The notes under the pieces: model-generated
Told to the model about the DNA's origin: nothing
What the model saw: the letters and a program-made list of their open reading frames with translations, nothing else
Database searches by the model: none
Made by a program: the position numbers and the translations under genes
Shown here: piece after piece, positions 8,633-18,918 of the stretch
How the letters are laid out: each line of letters starts with the position of its first letter
Numbering within the stretch: the first letter of the stretch is position 1
DNA from: JAAFHB01 sp963675995
Lineage (GTDB): Bacteria; Bacteroidota; Bacteroidia; Bacteroidales; Prolixibacteraceae
Direction: 5' to 3'
Length of the DNA: 64,000 bases
Assembly: GCA_963675995.2 (NCBI GenBank)
Contig: CAXXIY010000001.1
Coordinates: forward strand, 620,001-684,000

Positions 8633-10408
8633 ATGAATTTGGAATTTACTTTGCTTTTTTTTGTCCGTTTATTATCTGGTCTGCTAGCTATTGCCTTAGT
8701 TATTGCACTTTGGAAAAGAAAGGATACCTCTGGTGTACTTTTTCTTATTCTTTTTGAATTTGCGGCCGCCCTGTGGGCAATATCAGATGGTTTCGAGCAT
8801 GCATCAACCAGCTTAGCCTTAAAAATATTCTGGTCGCAGGTCGGATACATTGGTTCATCCACGACCACCGTCTTCTTTCTGTTGTTCACACTTACCTATA
8901 CTCAAACCAATAAATTCGTAAAACCCGTGACCATTGGGATATTGATGTTTATTCCACTGATTACCATCCTGCTTGTTTTTACAAACACCTATCACCGGTT
9001 GATCTGGCAATATGTTGAACTCCATCCGTTAACCAACGAAAGCACCTACCATTACGGAACCTGGTTCTGGATATACGCTATTTATGAGTATTTTGTCCTT
9101 TTCGCAGCCATCGTAATCCTTTTATTGAGTACAACCAGATCCTACCGAATCTATAAAGCCCAGCTAATTTACCTGATCTTCGCCTCCTCTTTCCCACTCA
9201 TTACGAGTATAATTTATGTATTTAAACTACTCCCCATCAATTCCGATCTCACCCCAATTGTGCTGATCTTTTCCGGGATTCTTTCAGCAATAGGGATTTA
9301 CTTTCAACGGATGTTTGATGTAGGACCGGTCGCCAGAATGCAGACCATAAACAGTCTGACTGACGGCGTTATTGTAGTTGACATGTCGGACAGGATTGTG
9401 GACGTAAATCAGGCCTTTGGCCGTATTATAAATGCAGAACGTGATGAATTGATCGGAAACCAATTTAAAAGATTCAGCAAATTATTTCTCAACAAGGGAT
9501 CAGAAGAACGCGCCGCAGATAGCGAGTTTCTGACGGAAACAACCATACGTACGAATAATGGGTCGAAATACTTCGAGGTAAAATATAGTCCGGTTACCAA
9601 TTCACAACACCAACTAATTGGCAGAATATTTCTTCTGCACGACATCTCCATCAGGAAAAGAGCGCTTGATAACGCTTTCGAATCAAACACACGTTTACGC
9701 AATGAAATTGCTTCAAAGGAGAAACTGATCGAAGACCTTGATGCTTACGCCCGTACAGTGGCACATGACCTGAAAAATCCGATCAGCGGGGTGATCGGAT
9801 TAACCGAATTTATAAAGGATGACATTCTTAATCAGAATCAGGAGCAGGCCTTTGAACTGCTCGATATGCTCCATGAACAGGGAAATAAGATGCTTAAGAT
9901 TGTAGATGAACTACTCCTGTTGTCCCGAATCAGAAAAGAGGATATTCAGCTCGTGAAAATTAACATGCAATCAATAGTAGATGAAGCTATTAATAGAGTT
10001 TCAAAACATTTTGAAGATCGGAAAGCGACCTTTGATTTACCGTTAACGTGGCCCGTTGTAATGGGGCATCCGCAATGGATTGAGGAGGTTTGGGCAAATT
10101 TGATCAGCAATGCAATCAAATACGGAGGTAAACCACCTAAAATAGTGATGGGAAGCGAAATGCTGGACAATGGTTGGCATCGCTTCTGGATTCAGGACAA
10201 CGGAAATGGACTTCCTGTAGAATCATTCGAGAAACTTTTTGCCGATTTCGAAAGGCTGGGCAAAAAAAATGTTGAAGGGCATGGACTTGGCCTTTCAATC
10301 ACAAAGCGAATTATTGAAAAGCTGGGGGGCGAGGTATTTGTTTCGAGTGAAAATATTCCTGGTAAAGGTTGTGTTTTCAGTTTTACTTTACAAGAGGATT
10401 TAAAATAA
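8633..10408 (+). CDS. Membrane sensor histidine kinase with 7TM-type input and PAS domain
   Basis: About 591 residues from ATG 8633 (an in-frame TTG lies two codons upstream). The first roughly 220 residues hold about seven hydrophobic segments, as in the HisKA_7TM input domain. A PAS domain follows (about 225-345: TDGVIVVDMSDRIVDVNQAF). A dimerisation domain carries the phospho-acceptor His378 in VAHDLKNPISG. The HATPase has its N box (NLISNAIKYGG), G1 (DNGNGLP) and G2 (GHGLGLSI). No response regulator is adjacent, so this is an orphan kinase. The signal it senses is unknown. Confidence 0.9.
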   Translation: MNLEFTLLFFVRLLSGLLAIALVIALWKRKDTSGVLFLILFEFAAALWAISDGFEHASTSLALKIFWSQVGYIGSSTTTVFFLLFTLTYTQTNKFVKPVTIGILMFIPLITILLVFTNTYHRLIWQYVELHPLTNESTYHYGTWFWIYAIYEYFVLFAAIVILLLSTTRSYRIYKAQLIYLIFASSFPLITSIIYVFKLLPINSDLTPIVLIFSGILSAIGIYFQRMFDVGPVARMQTINSLTDGVIVVDMSDRIVDVNQAFGRIINAERDELIGNQFKRFSKLFLNKGSEERAADSEFLTETTIRTNNGSKYFEVKYSPVTNSQHQLIGRIFLLHDISIRKRALDNAFESNTRLRNEIASKEKLIEDLDAYARTVAHDLKNPISGVIGLTEFIKDDILNQNQEQAFELLDMLHEQGNKMLKIVDELLLLSRIRKEDIQLVKINMQSIVDEAINRVSKHFEDRKATFDLPLTWPVVMGHPQWIEEVWANLISNAIKYGGKPPKIVMGSEMLDNGWHRFWIQDNGNGLPVESFEKLFADFERLGKKNVEGHGLGLSITKRIIEKLGGEVFVSSENIPGKGCVFSFTLQEDLK

Positions 10409-10517
10409 CTATTAAGGGCAGATAACCTTGGTTACCTACCCTATTTTTATTTCCAATTAAAATTAAGTTTATCGTTTTGCATTCAGAAATGGACTCCCTG
10501 ATCAGAGCGAAGAATGC

Positions 10518-11249
10518 TCAGTCAGGAAACAGGCTTTTGGCATAAAGGTGCGGTTCACTCTTTTTAATCCGCTCCATTGGACGATACACATAAGTTAAAC
10601 CGTATTCTGTCGCCTTTTCTCTTTTCAGCTCATCCGGCAGATCGGAGAATCGTTCTTCAACTTCATTCCAGATGTTTAGAATGATCTCATCTGCATCCTT
10701 CCTTAACTCAGCCACTTTTATTGTCCACCTCGCGGTATTGTTCTGCAATGTTTTCTGAAAATGATATGCATCGACAAACTGATCAAATTTCACTTTTACA
10801 ATTGCAATGGAGGGATTATACAACGGATTGCCTCCATGGCTGATCCGCTTGTGCTCCCCTTCAATAATCTTCTTTCCCCACTCCAAAACTTCCGAGTCCA
10901 TGACCAAGGAGGGTGATTTTTTATCGCTGAATCCGTAAAAATCCCGGACAGATGACTTGATATCTCCCCTCTGAATAGAAAAGTTCAACACCTGAATAAA
11001 GTGTGACAAGTATAATCTGGCTTTCTTTACTGTACCAAGATAGGTATTACTGCTTTTCTCTTGTTGTGTACGTGCCAGTTTATGATGAATCAGGGTCGTC
11101 TCAAAATTTGTATAAAATGCCCTGAGCCTGTTTAATGATTTTTCCGAAAATGCGAGATCATCGCTCTCCTTCTTCTGCCCCATAAGGATGGCAGTTTTAA
11201 GGGCTCTTAATCTGGCCTGATCGGTATTCGGTAATCTTCTGTAAGGCAT
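10518..11249 (-). CDS. Conserved hypothetical helical protein
   Basis: 243 residues with no signal peptide or membrane segment. It starts with YRRLPNTDQARLRALK and is rich in Lys, Glu and Arg, with long predicted helices in the first half. A motif HKRISHGGNPLYNPSIA sits near the middle. I do not recognise a named family, although the N-terminal phrase looks like one shared by other Bacteroidota hypothetical proteins. It is a lone gene between a sensor kinase and sdhB, ending about 110 bp from the convergent kinase gene. No function is proposed. Confidence 0.7.
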   Translation of the reverse strand: MPYRRLPNTDQARLRALKTAILMGQKKESDDLAFSEKSLNRLRAFYTNFETTLIHHKLARTQQEKSSNTYLGTVKKARLYLSHFIQVLNFSIQRGDIKSSVRDFYGFSDKKSPSLVMDSEVLEWGKKIIEGEHKRISHGGNPLYNPSIAIVKVKFDQFVDAYHFQKTLQNNTARWTIKVAELRKDADEIILNIWNEVEERFSDLPDELKREKATEYGLTYVYRPMERIKKSEPHLYAKSLFPD

Positions 11250-11356
11250 TTCTCAAGTTTTACGTTTTGGTCCTTGAGCTGCGAATTTATGCATAATCTT
11301 GTTTTTTCCGTTATTCGCATCAAGGAAAAAAAAAGAGTTATCAACTAAAATTAGTT

Positions 11357-11400
11357 AATAACAAGAAAGCATGGCAAATCTGCCATGCTTTCTTGTTATT
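11357..11400. terminator. Strong 20-bp hairpin downstream of sdhB
   Basis: Arms 11357-11376 and 11381-11400 are perfect complements over 20 bp with a 4-nt loop (AATC). The stem runs from an AT-rich base through a GCATGGCA core, and its outer bases give a T-rich tail on both strands. It lies 17 bp past the sdhB stop and upstream of the hypothetical gene, so it probably ends the sdh operon. Confidence 0.75.
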
Positions 11401-11417
11401 ATATCCTTGATTATTAA

Positions 11418-12179
11418 TTAATCAGCAAGTTTCGCCTTGAGGTATTCGCGATTTAATCTGGCAATATGGGCGATTGAGATACTCTTGGGACAAGCCAGTT
11501 CGCAGGCGCCAGTATTTGTGCAGCCACCAAATCCAAGTTCGTCCATTTTTGCATACATCGCCTTTGCACGACGCTTGGCTTCAACTTTACCCTGGGGTAA
11601 TTTGGCAAACTGAGATACCTTGGCGGCTAAAAACAACATGGCAGATGAATTTTTACATGTTGCAGCGCAGGCTCCACAGCCAATACAGGCGGCTGCATCC
11701 ATTGCTTCCTCTGCATCATCCTGAAAAATAGGGATTGTATTTCCATCAGGAACACCACCCGTGTTTACCGAAACAAATCCGCCGGCCTGTTGAATTTTTT
11801 CGAATGCAGTACGATCAACCATCACATCCTTAATCACAGGAAAAGCACCTACCCGCCATGGTTCAACGGTGATGGTTTGCCCTTCGTTAAACTTACGCAT
11901 ATGCAACTGACAAGTAGTCACCTCGGTATCGGGGCCATGCGCATGTCCGTTTATATAAAGGGAGCACATTCCGCAAATCCCTTCGCGACAATCGTGATCA
12001 AAAGCAATCGGATCTTTCCCTGCCAGAATGAGTTCGTCATTCAGGATATCGATCATTTCGAGAAATGAGGTTCCCTGGGAAACATTATTAACAGTATAGG
12101 TCTCGAACTGCCCTTTTGCCTTGGCATTTTTCTGCCTCCAGACCTTTACATATATTTTATTGAGAATTTTATCAGCCAT
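11418..12179 (-). CDS. sdhB: Succinate dehydrogenase / fumarate reductase iron-sulfur subunit
   Basis: 253 residues. It carries the three Fe-S clusters that pass electrons between the flavoprotein and the membrane cytochrome. The 2Fe-2S site is CREGICGMC with Cys64, Cys69 and Cys72. The 4Fe-4S and 3Fe-4S ligands are in CIGCGACAATC and CTNTGACELACP. It is the last gene of sdhC-sdhA-sdhB on the minus strand, 43 bp after sdhA, followed by a strong hairpin. The complex may run as succinate dehydrogenase or as fumarate reductase; the sequence does not decide. Confidence 0.96.
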   Translation of the reverse strand: MADKILNKIYVKVWRQKNAKAKGQFETYTVNNVSQGTSFLEMIDILNDELILAGKDPIAFDHDCREGICGMCSLYINGHAHGPDTEVTTCQLHMRKFNEGQTITVEPWRVGAFPVIKDVMVDRTAFEKIQQAGGFVSVNTGGVPDGNTIPIFQDDAEEAMDAAACIGCGACAATCKNSSAMLFLAAKVSQFAKLPQGKVEAKRRAKAMYAKMDELGFGGCTNTGACELACPKSISIAHIARLNREYLKAKLAD

Positions 12180-12222
12180 TTTTATAGAATATTAGATATG
12201 AGCTACTAAAAAGGAGACTTCT

Positions 12223-14163
12223 TTATTTATAACTTCTCTGCGTTAAATGAATCGTTTCAAAAACCAACTCCTCCTTGTGAAGGATAGGTTCGGCATCAAT
12301 ACCTTTATATTCCCATGCCGAAACATAGGCAAAGTTTTCATCATCGCGTTTGGCCTCCCCCTCGTCGGTGGACGATTCTTCACGGAAGTGTCCGCCACAC
12401 GATTCATTGCGATTAAGAGCATCGCGGGCAAGTAATTCTCCAAGTTCAATAAAATCAGCAACTCTCCCCGCCTTTTCAAGTTCAGGATTTACATTTTTCA
12501 TCTCGCCCGGGACAAGAAGATCTTTATAGAACTCAACACGCAACTCCTGAATCTCTTTAATCGCTTTGGTCAACCCCTCTGCATTACGGGCCATACCAAC
12601 ATTGTCCCACATGATCTGACCTAACTTTTTATGGAAATGATCAACAGGCGTTTTCCCATTAATATTGAAAAGTCTTTCGAGTTTGGCAACAACTGCCTTC
12701 TCTGCTTCAACAAATTCAGGACGACTGGTGTCAATTTTCGGAACCATGATCTCACCGGCGAGGTAATCACCAATGGCATATGGAAGGACGAAATAGCCAT
12801 CAGCCAAACCCTGCATTAACGCCGAGGCTCCCAACCGGTTGGCACCATGGTCTGAGAAGTTGGCCTCTCCAATGGCATAAAGACCCGGGATTGTGGTCAT
12901 CAGGTTATAGTCAACCCATGTACCACCCATTGTGTAATGGATCGCAGGGTAGATCTGCATTGGTTCTTTATAAGGATCTGAATCGGTGATTTTTTCATAC
13001 ATCTGGAAAAGATTTCCATATCTTTTTTCAATGGTCCCTTTCCCTAAACGTTCAATGGCATATTTGAAATCGAGATAGACTGCTTTCCCTTCCGAATTGA
13101 CACCGAAACCGGCATCGCAACGCTCCTTGGCAGCTCTCGAAGCAACATCACGTGGAACAAGATTTCCGTAGGATGGATAACGTCTTTCGAGGTAAAAATC
13201 GCGATCTTCATCTTTTATATCGTTCGGACCAATGATCCCCTTACGTAATTTTTCGGCATCCTCCTGTTTTTTCGGCGTCCACACCCTACCATCGTTCCTT
13301 AACGATTCCGACATCAATGTCAGTTTCGATTGCTGGGAACCATGAACCGGTATGCAGGTAGGATGAATCTGAACAAAACAAGGATTGGCGAAGAATGCCC
13401 CTTTTTTGTAACAAACCCACGCGGCAGAAGCATTACATCCCATTGCATTGGTCGAAAGGAAAAATACATTTCCATATCCACCCGAAGCAATCACAACGGC
13501 ATGTGCTCCAAAACGTTTCACTTCACCCGTCACCATATCACGGGCAATAATTCCGCGAGCTTTTCCATCGATGGTTACGAGATCTACCATTTCGTGGCGG
13601 GTATACATTTTCACCCCCCCTTCCGCAATCTGCCTGTTCAATGCAGCGTAGGCACCCAGTAAAAGCTGTTGTCCGGTCTGACCACGCGCATAAAAGGTAC
13701 GACTGACCAAAACGCCACCGAAGGAACGGTTCGAAAGTAAGCCACCATATTCGCGTGCAAACGGAACTCCCTGAGCAACACACTGATCTATAATATTAGG
13801 TGACACTTCAGCCAGACGATGCACATTCGCTTCACGTGAACGGTAGTCACCACCTTTAATGGTATCGTAGAATAACCGGTAAACTGAATCGTTATCATTC
13901 TGGTAGTTCTTGGCAGCATTGATTCCCCCCTGCGCCGCAATGGAGTGGGCACGACGGGGACTATCCTGGTAACAGAAAGCCTTTACATTGTACCCTAATT
14001 CCGAAAGTGATGCAGCAGCAGACGCTCCGGCCAATCCGGTCCCGACTACAATCACCTCAAGCTTGCGTTTATTTGCAGGACTGACCACTCTGATTTCTGC
14101 TTTATGATTGGACCATTTTTGGGAAATTGGCCCTTCAGGTATCTTTGAATTTAAGATGCTCAT
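12223..14163 (-). CDS. sdhA: Succinate dehydrogenase / fumarate reductase flavoprotein subunit
   Basis: 646 residues, typical of the b558-type complexes. The Rossmann FAD loop VVGTGLAGASAAA lies at about 39-51. The covalent FAD histidine is predicted at His73 (RRAHSIAAQGGINAA). The dicarboxylate site and capping domain are visible (HPTCIPVHGSQQSKL, HYTMGGTWVDYN, GEANFSDHGANRLGASALMQ). It oxidises succinate to fumarate or the reverse. It lies 23 bp after sdhC and 43 bp before sdhB, so the three genes form one operon. Confidence 0.97.
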   Translation of the reverse strand: MSILNSKIPEGPISQKWSNHKAEIRVVSPANKRKLEVIVVGTGLAGASAAASLSELGYNVKAFCYQDSPRRAHSIAAQGGINAAKNYQNDNDSVYRLFYDTIKGGDYRSREANVHRLAEVSPNIIDQCVAQGVPFAREYGGLLSNRSFGGVLVSRTFYARGQTGQQLLLGAYAALNRQIAEGGVKMYTRHEMVDLVTIDGKARGIIARDMVTGEVKRFGAHAVVIASGGYGNVFFLSTNAMGCNASAAWVCYKKGAFFANPCFVQIHPTCIPVHGSQQSKLTLMSESLRNDGRVWTPKKQEDAEKLRKGIIGPNDIKDEDRDFYLERRYPSYGNLVPRDVASRAAKERCDAGFGVNSEGKAVYLDFKYAIERLGKGTIEKRYGNLFQMYEKITDSDPYKEPMQIYPAIHYTMGGTWVDYNLMTTIPGLYAIGEANFSDHGANRLGASALMQGLADGYFVLPYAIGDYLAGEIMVPKIDTSRPEFVEAEKAVVAKLERLFNINGKTPVDHFHKKLGQIMWDNVGMARNAEGLTKAIKEIQELRVEFYKDLLVPGEMKNVNPELEKAGRVADFIELGELLARDALNRNESCGGHFREESSTDEGEAKRDDENFAYVSAWEYKGIDAEPILHKEELVFETIHLTQRSYK

Positions 14164-14186
14164 ATGTTTGGATCTTTTTATTTCAA

Positions 14187-14870
14187 TTAAAATTTAAGAA
14201 GGAAATAGATCGGAATAGCTGAAAACCCAATTGCAAATACAACTCCAATAAAGTTGGCAAGGCATTTCAACCGCTTCATCCACTTGATATTATTCAATCC
14301 AATTGTTTGGAAAGCACTCCAAAACCCGTGCGTTATATGCAAGCCTAAAAGTATTCCGCCGATCACATAAAGAAGATCATAAAGGGGGAAATTGATAAAT
14401 AAATTGGAGACCAGGGCATAAGCATTGTGCATCTCTACACCTGTTCCTGTTGCCCGATCCAATAATGGGTCTCCGATAAACTTCATTTTAACCCAGAAGT
14501 TAAAAAGGTGGAGAACCAAAAAAATCAAAATCATACCACCCAAAATAAACATGTTCTTGGAAGGGGCATACCACTTTAGTAGCTGATCACCCGATGCATA
14601 TTTCTGTGGACGCGCTTTCATGTTATCAAGAGTAATCCATCCTGCCCAGATGATGTGAATAATGAAACCTAAAGCAAGCAGAGGCTCCACAATTTTAATA
14701 ATCGGATTTGTAGCCATGAAATGGGCAGCCTGATTAAACAGTACGCCTGAATCGTCGAAGATCAGAAAGAGATTCAACGTCAGGTGAATTAACAAAAATG
14801 AGATAAGGAAAAGTCCTGTGAGGCTCATAAATACTTTCCGGCCTATGGAGGCACTCAGGAAATTGCTCAT
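14187..14870 (-). CDS. sdhC: Succinate dehydrogenase / fumarate reductase cytochrome b558 subunit
   Basis: 227 residues with five hydrophobic segments and membrane histidines (FLLIHLTLN, FIIHIIWAG, LVLHLFNF, LLGLHITHGFWSA) fitting the dihaem cytochrome b subunit of B-type complexes. It anchors SdhAB to the cytoplasmic membrane and exchanges electrons with menaquinone. It is the first gene of the operon; its promoter should lie in the 200 bp before the divergent cupin gene. Confidence 0.93.
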   Translation of the reverse strand: MSNFLSASIGRKVFMSLTGLFLISFLLIHLTLNLFLIFDDSGVLFNQAAHFMATNPIIKIVEPLLALGFIIHIIWAGWITLDNMKARPQKYASGDQLLKWYAPSKNMFILGGMILIFLVLHLFNFWVKMKFIGDPLLDRATGTGVEMHNAYALVSNLFINFPLYDLLYVIGGILLGLHITHGFWSAFQTIGLNNIKWMKRLKCLANFIGVVFAIGFSAIPIYFLLKF

Positions 14871-15085
14871 AAGTACTTGATTTTAATAATTATATGAATT
14901 AAAACTGCATTTATAAAATTCACCACAAAAGTAGCCCTTGCCTTTATGCTTTACAACATGAATCTGACCAAAAGCCTAATTTAAAATGATTCTACACAGT
15001 GGTGCGCATATATAGTGACTTATTGAAATACATCTATATCCGTGTAAAATTAAATAGATTTGCACTTTAAACAAACAATTTAGCA

Positions 15086-15532
15086 ATGAGATACAAATTT
15101 GTACTTCCACTATGGATATCCATGGCACTAATCCAACCGGTACTGGCTCAGGATCAGGATCAAACAATCGGTAAAAGAGTGAAAGAATATACAATCGAAA
15201 ACTGCATCAACCGCTTTGACAGGAATCAGGCAACCAAAACCTCAGTTGGTTATCAATACTGGTTCATCGGACAAGGTTTTCCTGAAGACGGGTTAACCGT
15301 AAAAATGAGTGCTGTAGGACCCCGGCAAGCCACACATGCACCACATAAACATGCTGGGGACGAAATATTTTATATCCTTGAGGGAAAAGCACAGTTTTAT
15401 CTCAATGGCAAAACAACAACCGGAGGTGCCAATACGAGCTTTTATTGCCCTGAAAACAGCGAACACGGAATCAGCAATGCAGGAGACACCGAATTAAAAT
15501 ACCTGGTCATCCGCAAATATCCCGTTAAATAA
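15086..15532 (+). CDS. Exported cupin-domain protein
   Basis: 148 residues with a signal peptide of about 22 residues ending ...VLAQ. The single cupin barrel has motif 1 HAPHKHAGDEIFYILEG (two His plus Glu, metal ligands) and motif 2 FYCPENSEHGISNAG (third His). Such small cupins bind a metal and may be isomerases, dioxygenases or sugar-binding proteins; no substrate can be named. It is divergent from sdhC, with a -7-like TAGATTTG near 15053, and convergent with the hydrolase gene. Confidence 0.85.
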   Translation: MRYKFVLPLWISMALIQPVLAQDQDQTIGKRVKEYTIENCINRFDRNQATKTSVGYQYWFIGQGFPEDGLTVKMSAVGPRQATHAPHKHAGDEIFYILEGKAQFYLNGKTTTGGANTSFYCPENSEHGISNAGDTELKYLVIRKYPVK

Positions 15533-15563
15533 ATCCAACCCTTAAGTTCAATATAACAACACT

Positions 15564-16367
15564 TTAAAAGATTTTGTTATCCAGGAATGCTTCGATTTTC
15601 CCGGTGACCAATTCGGATTCCTCCAGAAATCCCAGATGTCCCGAGTGATGAAGGTATAAAATTTCAGCACCGGGGATATCACGGGCATCATTTAACTGAT
15701 CATCTGCATTATAGACTTTGTCGTGTTTTCCAATTACGATAAGAACAGGAAACCTGGCCCCTTTCAGCATCTCCAGGTAATTGTATCGGGAGTTCATTGC
15801 ATTGATTGAACTTTTCGCTCCTTCGACACTTACCTGATTACTTGTGCGATTGAGAAGTGTAACCACCTCTTTCATCATATCACTGTTTCCGGGAGCAAAA
15901 TTTGACGGGATAGTTGCCTGCAGCAGCAAATCCTTCCTGCCATTGGCGATTAATCGCGCTTCCCTGATTCGCTGTTTGATACTCCTTTGATCCGCTTCCT
16001 TTACTGGGGAATGCATCAACGCTAAGGAAGCCACCCTTTCGGGATATCTGGCAGCAAAAGCCAGAGCAATATAGCCTCCCATCGAATGGCCAACAACCGA
16101 TACCTTTCCCGTCACATTCAGCCGGATTAAAAGCTCGTTCAAAACGGGTGCAAATGAATCAAAGCTGTAATCCGCAGGGGGATTTCCCGAATCACCGTGA
16201 CCGGGAAGATCGATCAGGATTACCTTAAACCTTTTGGAAAGTGTCGCTGTTAGCTGATCGAATAAAAGCTGGCTACCCCAATAGCTATGCAGTAAAAGAG
16301 TGGGGGTCCCTTCCCCTTCAATCTTTGTAAATATCTTGTATTCTGATACTTCAATAATTTGTTCCAT
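15564..16367 (-). CDS. Alpha/beta hydrolase
   Basis: About 267 residues from ATG 16367 (a GTG codon directly precedes it). The alpha/beta hydrolase core shows IDLPGHGDSG and the nucleophile elbow GHSMGG with Ser95. The acid lies near VIGKHDKVY and the base histidine in HHSGHLGFLEE. No signal peptide is seen, so it is cytoplasmic. Family members include esterases, lactonases and C-C hydrolases; the substrate is not determined. It is a single gene, convergent with the cupin. Confidence 0.88.
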   Translation of the reverse strand: MEQIIEVSEYKIFTKIEGEGTPTLLLHSYWGSQLLFDQLTATLSKRFKVILIDLPGHGDSGNPPADYSFDSFAPVLNELLIRLNVTGKVSVVGHSMGGYIALAFAARYPERVASLALMHSPVKEADQRSIKQRIREARLIANGRKDLLLQATIPSNFAPGNSDMMKEVVTLLNRTSNQVSVEGAKSSINAMNSRYNYLEMLKGARFPVLIVIGKHDKVYNADDQLNDARDIPGAEILYLHHSGHLGFLEESELVTGKIEAFLDNKIF

Positions 16368-16533
16368 CACGATTTAAAATATTGCAAAGGGGATGATTCT
16401 CTGAATTCCTGGGTTCAGTGATCCAGCCACTCGTTCGTCTGAAAAATTCTTTAAAAGTATTTTATTATTTATAAAAAAACCTTTTGCTATTTTTTTTGTT
16501 AATTAGAGGTTTTGTAAACCTAAAATAAATAGA

Positions 16534-18918
16534 ATGAAAAACAAAATATATTTGTTTTTGCTTGTTCTCTTTTGCACCACCACTGCATCATTTGGAGCAG
16601 GTGTTGTGAAAGGGAGAGTATATAACACTAAGAACAATGAACCAATAGCTTATGCAACAGTAATCATTCCTGACATCACGAAGGGGGGAATAACTGATGA
16701 GCAGGGTAATTTTGATATTGAAAACGTCGAACCAGGCTTTTACAAGATCAAAGTTTCAGTGATTGGTTTCAAAACCTATATTTCCGAATCATTCCGGGTA
16801 ACCAAATCGGCCGGCGCCAATCTACTTGTCCCGATGGAGGAGGAAAACGTTGAATTGCAGGAGGTGGTGGTAAGGCCATCCTATTTCAGGAAAAAGGAGG
16901 AGAGTCCGGTTTCACTCCGAACCATTGGTATCGATGAGATTGAGAAAAACCCAGGTGGTAACCGTGATATTTCGAAGGTGCTCCAGTCCTATCCGGGGGT
17001 TTCGTCCTCTTCAGCCTACCGGAATGACATAATCGTTCGCGGCGGCGGTCCGAGCGAGAACAGGTTCTATATTGATGGTGTTGAAATTCCGAATCTGAAC
17101 CATTTTGCAACACAGGGGGCCTCAGGTGGACCGATTGGAATCATCAATGTCGATTTTATTCGTGAAGTGAATTTTTATTCGGGCGCTTTTCCTGCCTCAC
17201 GGGGCAATGCGATGAGCTCTGTTCTGGAATTTAACCAGCGGGAAGCCAGTGAAAAAGTCAAATTCAGAGGTACTGTTGGCGCATCTGATCTTGCTGCTGC
17301 GGTTGAAGGACCATTAAGTAAGAAGACCACTTTTATGGCCTCGGTACGCCGCTCATACCTCCAGTTTCTGTTTCAGGCCATCGGACTACCATTTCTTCCT
17401 ACCTATAACGATTTTCAGTTTAAGATAAAGACCAAAATCAATTCGAAAACGGAGCTCTCCTTTATCGGTCTTGGTGCCCTCGACAAGTCGAAACTGAATA
17501 CAAGTGCCAACGAAACGGAACAACAACGCTATATTCTGGGTTACCTTCCTGAGAATGATCAATGGAATTATACCCTTGGGGCGGTACTTAAACATTTTAA
17601 CCCGAAAGGAAACGACACTTATGTTCTCAGTCAGAATAAGTTGAATAATGCTGCAATCAAATATCAGGATAACATCGAGCAAGCCGAGAACCTGAACCTT
17701 GATTACAATTCGTATGAGCTGGAAACAAAATTCAGATATGAGCACAACTACCAGTCTGCTACAGCCTTCAAGTTAAATTACGGATTGGATCTGCAATACG
17801 CCAGTTACTTTAACCGGACCTATCAAAAGATCACCCGAGGCAATGTTCCGGTCACCATCAATGACCGGTCAACACTTGAATTTGCCAAATATGCCCTGTT
17901 CGGTCAGGTGAGCCACTCGTTTCTTGACCGGTTACTCGACCTTTCATTTGGCTTGAGAGCCGATGGCAACAGCTATTCAAATAACATGAATAATCCGCTC
18001 AATCAGCTCTCTCCAAGGATTTCTGCAAGCGTTCGATTAACTCCGGGCACGTCGCTTAATTTTAATGTCGGGAAGTTTGCGCAACTTCCATCCTATACCA
18101 CACTGGGCTATACCGATAACAGCAAGCAACTTATCAATAAACTAAATGGTCTTACCTACATTCAGGTTAACCATTTGGTAGCGGGCATTGAGTTCCGTCC
18201 ATCCGACAATTCACAAATCACAGTTGAAGGTTTCTACAAAAGGTACAATCGTTACCCGTTTTCTGTGAAAGACTCCGTTTCGCTGGCCAGTAAAGGGGCC
18301 AATTATGACGTGTATGGCGCCGAGGCGGTAACTTCCACAAGTAATGGAAATGCTTACGGATTGGAACTCATGGGTCGTTTGAAAAAATACAAGGGTCTAA
18401 GTGCGATTGTTACCTATACTTTTGTAAGGAGTGAGTTTACGGATAAAAAAGGGGAATTCATCCCCTCATCCTGGGATAACCGTCACTTAATCACCGTTAC
18501 TGCAACCAAAAATCTAAAGAAGAATTGGGATATGGGTCTCAGGTGGCGATATATCGGAGGAGCTCCTTACACCCCATGGGATCTGGACCGGTCAGCTCTC
18601 AAGATTGCCTGGGATGTCCAGGGTAACGGATACCTCGATTACAGTAAATTTAACAAGGAGCGGCTAAGCGCCTTTCATCAGCTTGACTTAAGAGTTGATA
18701 AATCATGGTACTACAATAAATGGTCGCTGATGCTCTATTTTGATATTCAGAATGCCTACAATTTCAAATCCGATCAGCAGGATTATCTGATACGGCAGGA
18801 AGATTCAACCGGGAAACCGCTCACCGATCCGTCCAATCCCAATAAATACCTGTTGAAAATGATACCGAGTTCTGGTGGCACAGTTTTACCGACAATAGGG
18901 ATTATGGTTGAGTTTTAA
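16534..18918 (+). CDS. TonB-dependent receptor with carboxypeptidase-regulatory-like domain
   Basis: 794 residues: signal peptide (about 1-21), then a CarboxypepD_reg-like domain (about 24-110) with GNFDIENVEPGFYKIKVSVIG. The plug domain follows (ISKVLQSYPGVSSSSAYRND, then IIVRGGGPSENRFYIDGVEI), then a 22-strand-type barrel ending LPTIGIMVEF with a terminal Phe. No SusD partner is adjacent, so this is probably a stand-alone importer of a chelate, peptide or oligomer. It is separated from the next intact gene by 0.9 kb of decayed DNA. Confidence 0.9.
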   Translation: MKNKIYLFLLVLFCTTTASFGAGVVKGRVYNTKNNEPIAYATVIIPDITKGGITDEQGNFDIENVEPGFYKIKVSVIGFKTYISESFRVTKSAGANLLVPMEEENVELQEVVVRPSYFRKKEESPVSLRTIGIDEIEKNPGGNRDISKVLQSYPGVSSSSAYRNDIIVRGGGPSENRFYIDGVEIPNLNHFATQGASGGPIGIINVDFIREVNFYSGAFPASRGNAMSSVLEFNQREASEKVKFRGTVGASDLAAAVEGPLSKKTTFMASVRRSYLQFLFQAIGLPFLPTYNDFQFKIKTKINSKTELSFIGLGALDKSKLNTSANETEQQRYILGYLPENDQWNYTLGAVLKHFNPKGNDTYVLSQNKLNNAAIKYQDNIEQAENLNLDYNSYELETKFRYEHNYQSATAFKLNYGLDLQYASYFNRTYQKITRGNVPVTINDRSTLEFAKYALFGQVSHSFLDRLLDLSFGLRADGNSYSNNMNNPLNQLSPRISASVRLTPGTSLNFNVGKFAQLPSYTTLGYTDNSKQLINKLNGLTYIQVNHLVAGIEFRPSDNSQITVEGFYKRYNRYPFSVKDSVSLASKGANYDVYGAEAVTSTSNGNAYGLELMGRLKKYKGLSAIVTYTFVRSEFTDKKGEFIPSSWDNRHLITVTATKNLKKNWDMGLRWRYIGGAPYTPWDLDRSALKIAWDVQGNGYLDYSKFNKERLSAFHQLDLRVDKSWYYNKWSLMLYFDIQNAYNFKSDQQDYLIRQEDSTGKPLTDPSNPNKYLLKMIPSSGGTVLPTIGIMVEF

